From: Isoetes taiwanensis
Lineage: Eukaryota > Streptophyta > Lycopodiopsida > Isoetales > Isoetaceae
Reading direction: 5' to 3'
NCBI GenBank assembly: GCA_021234155.1
Contig: JAJEKV010000289.1
Span: forward strand, 248,001 to 312,000
Length of the DNA stretch: 64,000 nt
Under the pieces are notes generated by a model. The model saw nothing but the letters and a program-made list of their open reading frames with translations, had not been told where the DNA came from and made no database searches. The position numbers and the translations under genes were made by a program. Shown here one piece after another: positions 56,508-64,000 of this stretch. Within the stretch, counting starts at the first letter, position 1. Each line of letters begins with the position of its first letter.

Positions 56508-57710
56508 ATGTCTAGCCGTTTTGGAGCTGGATTGTTGGCTTGATTGAAGTTTACAAAGGAGGGCCTGGTTTCCAGATCTGGAAGGATGCTGTGAAACATG
56601 TGTTGGAAGTAGAAGACTTGTGGGATCTTGTGGATCCTACTGCAGGTGTTGCAACCACAGTTGCAAGTTCCAGTGTTGTTAATGCCTCTGCTGCAAAGGG
56701 GACGGGGAAGGAGATCTTTGCCAAGAGTGAAGAAGTTACCTCTGGAGAAAGCAGTGGAGCTAGGGGTCGATCTAGTTTGGCCAAAGTGAAAGAGGCACAA
56801 GGGATCATTGCTTCAAAGGTTAGTCCTACAATTAGGCTAAAATTGAGAAACAAGAGTCCTAGGGAGATGTGGATGTTTATGCTAAAACATTATGAAGAGA
56901 AAACCTCATCACAAATAGATTTATTGGATAAAGAGCTCAGAAATCTTAAGTTACATGATGAGGATGATGTTTCAGACTTTTTAACAAGTTTGATAATATA
57001 GTGGCTGATCTTAGTGGGGCTGGAGTAGATCTCACTGAGAGATATCAGGTTTTAGCAATTGCTAGAGCAATTGTAGATAATGATCAGCTGAGTTTATTCA
57101 TAAGAAACATTGCTAAGAACAGGGAAGAAATAAAAAAACAATTATTAGAACAGAGGTGGAGCAAAAAAGGGTTGTAAAAGGAGTTGAAGAGGAAACTGAA
57201 ATTTTGTATGCTGGTAAAAGACAAGATAAAATCATATGTTATTTCTGTCATGAACCTGGTCATGTCAAAAGTAATTGTCCCAAGCTCAAGAAAAAAGAGT
57301 TTTACTGCTACACATGTGGTGGTCAAGGCCACTTGGCATCTAAGTGTCCTACTCCAAAGGAACTTGGAAGAGGTAGAGGCAGCTCTAGCGGGAGAGGTAG
57401 AGGTGCATCAAGAGGTCGAGGGAAGGCAGGAAATCACTTTGGTGCTTTTATTGCACAAGAACATGAAGAAGGAGAAAAGATTGTTGATGAAGATGAGGTA
57501 AACTTGCTGAATTCGATTGTTGAAAATAAGAACAATACTAACAAGTTATCTCATGCTCTTGTAGTTGATAGTGGAGCTGAAAGATCAAGAGTCCACTCTG
57601 CTCATTTGCTTAAAAAATTTGGAACAAGGAGAAGCCAAAAGTGTGCAAGTAGGAAATGGAGCCTTGCAAAAGATTGAAGGAAGGGGATTATTGCAGGCTA
57701 TGGGATTTGC
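56508..57710 (+). pseudogene. Copia B gag and protease start
   Basis: From MSSRFGAG (56508) a frameshift near 56540 leads to a frame with FQIWKDAVKHVLEVEDLW and KSPREMWMFMLKHYEEKT (gag capsid-like). After a shift near 56998, 57156-57677 contains two CCHC zinc knuckles (CYFCHEPGHVKSNC and CYTCGGQGHLASKC), an RG-rich tail, and the protease active site (ALVVDSGAERS). It shifts again near 57600. Confidence 0.85.
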
Positions 57711-57734
57711 AAGGAAATATAGTGAACATTAAAA

Positions 57735-59522
57735 ATGTTTTGTGTGTACCTGGAATTATCAAAAATCTTATATCATAGCCGATTAGTTGATTTGGGTTAC
57801 AGAGTAGTGTTTGATGATGTTGGTTGTAACATATGGTTGAATAATGAAATTAAGTTTCATGCTAAGCGAGTTGGTAAACTATTTCAGTTTGAGCATGTCG
57901 ATGATTTACCTTGTCAAATGTTGATGCTGTCAGAATTTGAGATGTGGCACAATAGATTAGCACACACTCATGCAAACAATCTCAAGTTATTAGCAAAGAA
58001 AGGATTCATCAAATATGAAAATGAGGAAAAAGGGCATATATGTGAAGGATGCATGCTAGGCAAAATTAATAGATTGCCTTTCCTCAAAGCAAAGAAAAGA
58101 AGTAAGGAAATACTGGAATTGGTTCATACTGACTTGTGTGGACCTTTGAATGTCAGAGGTAGGACAAGCAAAAGGTATTTTATCACATTCATTGATGATT
58201 ATACCAGAAAATGTAAATGTTACTTGCTAGCCAACAAATCTCAAGCTTTGATAGCCTTCAAACAGTTTGTTGCTGAATCAGAAAGGCAAACAGGTAAGAA
58301 ATTAAAGTGCATAAGATCTGATAGAGGGGGAGAGTATCTTTCAGCTAAGTTTAAGAGTTTTTGTATTGCAAATGGCATCAGGAGACAATTAACATGTAGA
58401 TACAGTCCCCAACAAAATGGAATAGCAGAAAGAAGAAATAGAACGCTTATGAATGCAGTCAGGTCAATGATTAAGAACAGTGGATTACCAAATTATTTAT
58501 GGGAAGAAGCTTTATTGACAGCCAATACCATACAAAATAAGCTGCCTTCATCAAGCTTGCAAGGGAATATTCCTGATTTAATGTGGTATGGAGAAGGTTC
58601 AGAAATTGATTATGAAAAATTTAAAGTTTATGGCTGCCTGGCTTATGTTCATAAACCAGATGAACTCAGGAAAAAGCTTGATGCCAAAGCTGAGATTGGT
58701 TTTCTTGTAGGCTATGATAGCCACTCGAAAGGCTATAGAATTTTTATTCCAGAAAATAAAAATATTGTGATTAGTAGGGATGTGATATTCTGTGAAGATG
58801 TTTTGTACAAACATAGACATCAAGTTCAAAAGGAATTGCCTACTCCTCAAGCTTCACAGATGACAAATAATCAAATTGATTATGAAGAGGAGGAGGAGGA
58901 TAAAATAGATGGATTAGCTGCAGATCAAATACCTCAAACTCAGAGATCTGAAGCTGAAACAGAAGTTCTTGAAGCAGATAAAGCACCAGAGAAGAAGACT
59001 CGAAAGAGGAGAACAGAAGCACAAAGACTGCAAGATGAAATTAAATTTGACAAAGAAGTCTATGGAAGAAATCCTTTAGGTGGGAGCAGAAGATTGGAAC
59101 CGCTGCAACCAAATCAAGCAGAGGATGAAATTGAACAGATTATGGCAATAATTGAAGATATTGAAATACCCAGAACAGTTGAGCAGGCCTTAGAAAGTGT
59201 TAATGCAGAAGAATGGAAAAAGGCTATGCATGATGAGTTAAGCTCTTTTGCAGATACTCATACTTATGATGTTGTTGAGCAACCTGCTGGACAAAACATA
59301 GTTGGCAGTAAATGGATTTTTAAAATCAAAACCAATGCAGATGGTTCACAAAAATATAAAGCACGTTTAGTGGCTCAGGGGTTTACTCAAAAACAGGGAC
59401 AAGATTATGATGAAACTTATTCACCCATAGTAAAGCTCACTAGCCTAAGGGTATTATTAAGTTTGGCCAATGCTCTTGACTATGAAATCCATCACATGGA
59501 TGTGAAAAAAAATGTTTTTTAA
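57735..59522 (+). pseudogene. Copia B integrase and RT N-terminal half (595 codons)
   Basis: It starts in the protease/GAG-pre-integrase region (MWHNRLAHTHANNLKLL; CEGCMLGKINRLPF). The integrase core follows with LVHTDLCGPL (Asp), IRSDRGGEYL (Asp) and PQQNGIAERRNRTL (Glu), then the integrase tail (VGYDSHSKGYRIFIPE), an acidic linker and the RT start (GSKWIFKIKTNADGSQKYKA). It is open until an A-run slip near 59510 (KKNVF, where the family has a Lys-Thr-Ala-Phe-type sequence). Confidence 0.9.
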
Positions 59523-60720
59523 ATGCTATACTAGAGGAAGACATCTTCATGAAACAGGCTCCTGGTTTTGAGAAAGGAAACAATTTGGTTTGGAAATTGA
59601 ATAGGGCAGTATATGGTTTGAAGCAAGCTCCAAGAGAATGGTATCTTTGCATAGACACTTTTTAAGAGAGCAAGGGTTTGAAAAATTTCAAAATGATGGT
59701 AACTTATATAGATACAAAATAGAAGATAAATTTTGTATTATAGCCTTGTATGTAGATGACTGCATCATGGTTGCTAATTCCACTCAAGTTCTGGAAGTTT
59801 GCAAAAATATTCTACAGCACAGATTCAAGATGACAGACTTAGGGCCCTTGCAAAAATTTTCGGGGAATTGAGGTGATTAGAGACAGGGAAAAACAGATTC
59901 TTTGAAACTAAAACAAAAAGGGCATATAGAAAATATGCTTAAAAGGTTCAATATGCAACAAGCTTGTACTGTCAAAACTCCAATTGTACCAGGCCATCAT
60001 TTAACTGTAAGTTCTGAGGTTGATGCAGATGAACTGGAGTACATGACACAGGTCCCATATCGTGCTCTAGTAGGGTGTTTACTGTACTTGAGCAACAGTA
60101 CTAGGCCGGACATAACCTATCTTTGTCAATATCACGGCGTAAGATGCAAAGCAATCCGAGAAGGTTCTTGGTTGGCTGCAAAAAGAGTATTAAAATATCC
60201 GAAAGGAACTCAAGATTATGGGATAACTTTCAATGATAATAATCTAGAAATGTATGCCTATTCGGATCGTGATAGGCAGGTGATCAAACGAAAGGAAGTC
60301 TACTATGAGGTTATGTGATTTTTCTTGGAGGAGGCACAATAAGTTGGAGAACCAAGAAAGCGATGATGCTATAGCCTTATCTTCAGCGAAGAAGCTGAAT
60401 ATGCAGCCTCATCTCTTTTGTCCAGAGAAATAGTTTGGCTCAGAAGACTTCTAGAAGAGTTGGATATCAAACAGATAAATCCTACAACTATCTAATCTGA
60501 TAGCCAAAGTTGCATTGCAATAGTCAAAAATCCAGTTGAACATGAGAGAACTAAACATATTGAGTTAAGCTTGCATTACATCAGAGATCAAGCAGCAAAG
60601 GGCAATATCCAAATGATGTATATCAGAACTGACAAACAAATAGCAGATGTTTTCACAAAAGGGCTTCCAGAAAGTAAGTTTACAGTTTTTCAAAAGCAGT
60701 TAAAGGTTAATTGCTTATGC
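59523..60720 (+). pseudogene. Copia B RT C-terminal half and RNase H
   Basis: 59638-59871 has the catalytic FCIIALYVDDCIMVAN. 59902-60318 is the connection (VPYRALVGCLLYLSNSTRPD). 60380-60700 reads the RNase H end (LSREIVWLRRLLEELDIKQI and ADVFTKGLPESKF). Small shifts and one stop (near 60495) lie between. Confidence 0.88.
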
Positions 60721-60733
60721 AATGAAGGAGGAG

Positions 60734-61253
60734 TGTTAGAAAAATGAGGTCATTGCATAAGAGTGTGTCATGTGATATTCGAGCACATAAGGGGATTAGT
60801 GACCACATTTTGGCTTCCCTAGGCTAATGAGGATTCATACAAGCATTCATGAGAAGCAGTGGCAGTGAATGCAAGAAAGAAAAGCTCTGAAATTGAAAAG
60901 TGGCGGGCAGGTACTACCCTGAGGTTGCTACGCCCGCCAGAAATCGCTTGGTACCCCCTGCCCGCCACTTAGGGTTTTGGGTTGACTGGTCAACGGTCAA
61001 AGTCAACGACAGCTGGAACTTAAGGACAGCAGGGCATCCTATTATCTAGGCAAGTTGGAAAACTTTCTATATGAAGGGCATGCACGATTTGACAAGTGGA
61101 TATGTCCAGATTGGCAAGAAAATATTCATATATATAGGGATGATGGGGATAGATGGATGTATCTGTTGCAGATGAAGTGATAGGTGCGGGTTGGAAGAGG
61201 CAGAAGCTTATCTTTGTATACTTGAGTTCATATCCTAAGCTTTGATTCTAACA
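60734..61253 (+). repeat. Copia B 3' LTR
   Basis: Near-identical copy of 55960-56479, including the GC-rich hairpin and TATA-like box. It provides transcript termination. Confidence 0.92.
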
Positions 61254-62116
61254 GGAGTAAGGATTTAGCACGAAATCGGGAGCTACAGGAGCTTCGGGCG
61301 GCCGTTGCCCAGCAAGGCAAGGGCCTCCATGCCGAGGCACATGAGCAACTCCGCCATTGCACGCGGGAGATGGCAAGACATGACAACGTCCTGCAAGAGC
61401 TGAGCTCCAGACTCCGGAGAACAGAAACCACAGCAAAGAACACACCAACCCCGCGAACCCACCAACCTACAGGACGTCAACCTGTAACACATGCTGCGGA
61501 CACATCAGATCACGCCGGGCCGCCACCACCCCGGCGCCGGCCACAGCCTATGCCTCACCCACCTCAACCAACACCTGGTGCGGCCCCCGCCGAACTCCAG
61601 GAACAGAGACGCAGGAGCCGCAATGTGGTAGTGCGAGGCCTGACGGAGGAGTCGGGAGAACATCTCACTTCCCGACTCCAGACACAGATCTTGGACCGGA
61701 TGATGTTCCCAGCACCTGTGACCATTGGAAAGGTGAGTCGTCATGGAATTCAGCGCCCTACTCGCCCCCGGGTGGTCATCTTCACAGTTGAGAGCGTGCC
61801 AGAGCGGGTGGGCATCCTGCGTCAGGGCCGGAAGTTGAAGGGGACGGCTCTGTACGTTGACCGGGACTTGACCCCAGCACAGCAAGAGACCCGAAGGCGT
61901 GAGCTGGCCAAAGTCGAGGACCGCCTTGGACATAAAGGGCAGCGGGGCTGGTCCGGGAAGGATGCGGAATTGTGCAGCCAAACGGGGATCACGAGCACTC
62001 AGGCCCCTCGAGTCCCCTCTGAGGGGGCCCCAGCGGCACAGGCATCCACATCTTCCGCTCCCCCTGGGACCACCACTACCACCGGACCTGAAGTGGCGAT
62101 GCATGCCACTAAATAG
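61254..62116 (+). CDS. LINE 3 ORF1, largest intact part
   Basis: Open from the copia junction to TAG at 62116. It has a coiled coil (LQELRAAVAQQGKGLHAEAH), a Pro-rich linker, then the RRM-like region RSRNVVVRGLTEESGEHL and a C-terminal domain (GRKLKGTALYVDRDLTPAQQ). The longest uninterrupted LINE ORF in the window. Its true N-terminus lies left of the copia element at 55942. Confidence 0.8.
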
Positions 62117-62130
62117 GGATCGTGCCTCAG

Positions 62131-63060
62131 CGTGGTATCCTGGAATTGCCGTGGCTTTCCATGGCAGAAGGGGGACAGTCTCAATTCCATCGGTCGCCAT
62201 GGGCATGGACCTTATCTTCCTCATGGAAACATGGGAACATGTTGGTCATAGGCTACCTGATTTGCCGGGATACCAGCTACTCGCGTCTTCAATGAGTGCA
62301 CCGAAACGAGGACACGGAGGAATTGGCATGCGTGTTACTACCAGACAAAACTTTGGCCCAATCGGTCTCCCCCGCGTAAGGCAAGGTGACGGGCAATAAC
62401 AGACACTGTGGGTAACGAAAAGCAGAATAGCGATGGCAGCCCTCTCTTTTTGCTTGCTACTTCCCACATACCGAGAGCAACTTTTACCACACACACTTGG
62501 ATGTGGACGTGCGTGAGCCCTATGTCGATCTATATGATGACATACGCCAGCATGCAACAATTGGGCAAGGTCATGTTGCTTGGAGATTTCAATGCGCCAA
62601 GACAAAGGGAAAGCAGATCCCAAAATTCGCACCTCTAGTCGAGGATGTGTTGCAAATGGACCCCCGCAGAGATGGTTTGGCCAAGGGCGCCGATGACGGC
62701 CAGTGACACGGTATGGCCGGCAACTACCACAAGGTTGGGCAAGATCTTTGACCCGGTCATTTGCAATGGCTGGCACATTGGCCGCGCCCTCTAGCCGCTT
62801 CACTTGTAGACGGGGAGAACCGGGGCGGCACCAGGTGGTGGATTACGTGCTAGCGGCAGACGAGCAATGCCTACACTTGATCACTCGGCGGTTGCATGGG
62901 ACGGTGGCGGGACGAGGAAGTAGACTCGACCATCAGCCCCCGTTCTTGCAGATAGATTGGCGTGCCAACCGAGCACCCATTGCCCCAACACCCCATGTAC
63001 CACGGTTGCGGCCGGACTATGATCATGCGGCCGGTCTATGCGAGGATGCTTGAGCATGAG
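62131..63060 (+). pseudogene. LINE 3 endonuclease region
   Basis: VVSWNCRGFPWQKGDSL is followed after a shift by MDLIFLMETWEHVGHRLPD (catalytic Glu) and, near 62565, VMLLGDFNAPR. Several frameshifts. 62700-63060 covers the domain end (HQVVDYVLAADEQCLHLI). Confidence 0.75.
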
Positions 63061-64000
63061 TCTGCCGGGAGGCCGCAACTCCCCACACTTCAACGCCAGA
63101 GCGGCCCGGTGAACCAGCTCCTTCGAGGGTAGGGGGCAGATGCTTTGGGAGAGGCCGCTCGACGATCCACATGGGCTGCAACCACCTTCCCCGCAATCAC
63201 CGGTTCGATGACGAATGTCCGGGAGCTTAAACGATGGCTCATGCCAAGTCTTTGGACCCCACCATTCGCCAGCAGCCGTCCGTCAATACCGCTCCTTCCT
63301 CAAGACCAAGAAAGCCGGGTACCGCTGGAGCTTCACCAACAGATGTTTGGTCTTCTAGACCGCCACCCTAGGGCCTTTCGGAGAAAGGTCTTGAGTAAGC
63401 CTGCCTGACCCATAGGAAATATTACCCGAAACAATGGGTGAGATACTTGCAAAGAGTTGTATGACCCAATGGGAAGCCGGGCACCAGTACCTCCATGTGG
63501 GCCTAGCCTTTGGTCATTCTTGAAGGGATGTCATAATGGGCCTGCAACGCCGCTAACGGGAAGGCAGCAGATTTGGATGGTATGCGTGCGAGCTTCTCAA
63601 GGGGGCGGCCCCCAATGGTGCCGGTTCTCAAAGCACTCTTCAACGGGGCATTGCAAGAAGGCTTCCCCCTTTGGACTACGGTAGAGTTGTGCCCATATAC
63701 AAAGCAGGGGACCCCACATCCCGACCAACTATCGCATTACCATTATGGTGATTCTGTCTTTGCCAAGTTGCTTGCCGGGATTCTTGGGTGGCGATTGACA
63801 CTTTGGGCGGAGGATGGAGAAGTGCGGGGCTCTCACGCAGCAGTGCAAGCTTCCGCCCCGGCATTCTACTATTGACCATATCTTCACTCTGCGAACACTC
63901 ATAGAGGATAGCCGGAATCGACGCCTTTAGAACCTGTACTGTTGCTTTGTGGATTTCGCAAAGGCTTTTGACACAGTGCCTCGGGATAAGTTGTGGGACA
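63061..64000 (+). pseudogene. LINE 3 linker and reverse-transcriptase start
   Basis: 63340-63410 has GLLDRHPRAFRRKVLSKPA-like sequence, 63560-63700 the RT entry (ADLDGMRAS, ALFNGALQEGFPL), and 63875-64000 RT motif A. The window ends before the YADD motif. Confidence 0.72.

Larger units (their letters stand above)
55960..61253 (+). mobile_element. Ty1/copia retrotransposon B, complete structure
   Basis: LTRs 55960-56479 and 60734-61253 (520 bp each, about five mismatches seen, TG...CA ends). GGAGT duplications flank it at 55955-55959 and 61254-61258. The primer site TTGGTATCAGAGCA follows the 5' LTR at 56480, and a purine tract GAAGGAGGAG precedes the 3' LTR. The interior holds gag, protease, integrase, RT and RNase H in copia order with scattered frameshifts. 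It lies inside ORF1 of LINE 3. About 1% LTR difference makes it the youngest LTR insertion here. Confidence 0.96.
55930..64000 (+). mobile_element. LINE 3, split by copia B and cut by the window end
   Basis: ATG at 55942 opens SALRSKDLARNRELQELR once copia B is removed, so ORF1 spans the insertion. The rest runs from 61254: ORF1 to 62116, endonuclease from 62131 (VVSWNCRGFPWQKG), linker, and RT entry at 63930-64000 (CCFVDFAKAFDTVPRDKLW). It is the same family as LINE 1. Frames after 62180 are heavily shifted. The 5' end abuts the cyclophilin copy at about 55935. Confidence 0.83.

Noticed and set aside
57184-57501. Second open frame overlapping the copia B zinc knuckles
   Set aside because: It is an out-of-frame shadow of the gag frame with the CCHC motifs.

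Overview
The window is nuclear DNA of a land plant with a large, repeat-rich genome. A many-exon plant-type sterol glucosyltransferase (UGT80) gene, tRNA-iMet-primed Ty1/copia elements, a Ty3/gypsy chromovirus, plant LINEs, tRNA-derived SINEs and fragments of GRAS, F-box, nepenthesin-type protease and ER cyclophilin genes all point that way. A fern, lycophyte or similar lineage is my guess from the TE mix. The sequence does not prove it.

Layout. 0-2.5 kb: a minus-strand LTR/primer-site remnant, tRNA-like SINE copies and a decayed gypsy protease/RT fragment. 2.8-16.2 kb: the most unusual part. A minus-strand gene runs from 11953 to 2841. It has an RGG-rich start, a ParB-like segment, a DNA-methyltransferase-like fold and a HAD/FCP1-like phosphatase domain. 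Nonsense codons and frameshifts break it, and a 4.1-kb transposon with terminal inverted repeats has landed in it. Two or three small acidic or coiled-coil genes lie upstream on the same strand (13.2-16.0 kb). The noncoding gaps of this block, introns and promoters alike, carry about 24 copies of one 13-bp near-palindrome (consensus CACGCYWGGCGTG) that I do not find elsewhere in the window. The transposon inserted in the gene carries a different near-palindrome (GTGTATTCYGGAATACAC) clustered near its two ends. 16.5-19.4 kb: a transposase-like DUF7869-type gene with frameshifts. 19.5-22.2 kb: a decayed gypsy chromovirus.

23.7-28.6 kb: the UGT80 gene on the plus strand. I can trace thirteen exons with consistent splice phases; the first exon(s) are not found. 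It is the only conventional host gene here that looks functional. 31.3-33.3 kb: 5' pieces of an aspartic protease gene and a GRAS-type gene side by side on the minus strand. 33.5-37.7 kb: a copia element with both LTRs and a CTTCT target duplication, lacking most of gag. 39.1-44.1 kb: a kinase fragment, then a nearly full-length but frameshifted LINE. 44.8-45.1 kb: a tRNA-derived SINE whose 3' end resembles the LINE tail. 46-53 kb: LINE tails, a short tandem array, an L1-type LINE remnant. 53.4-55.9 kb: the end of a copia element, a MITE, an F-box-associated gene fragment and an intronless cyclophilin copy whose stop codon is lost. 55.96-61.25 kb: a second copia element with 520-bp LTRs, inserted with a GGAGT duplication into ORF1 of another LINE that runs off the right end.

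Function. The TE genes are mostly broken. The 2.8-16.2 kb block reads as one multi-gene unit, because its genes share strand, promoter block and palindrome. A family of selfish or host-domesticated loci using a ParB/methyltransferase-like protein is the inference most worth testing.
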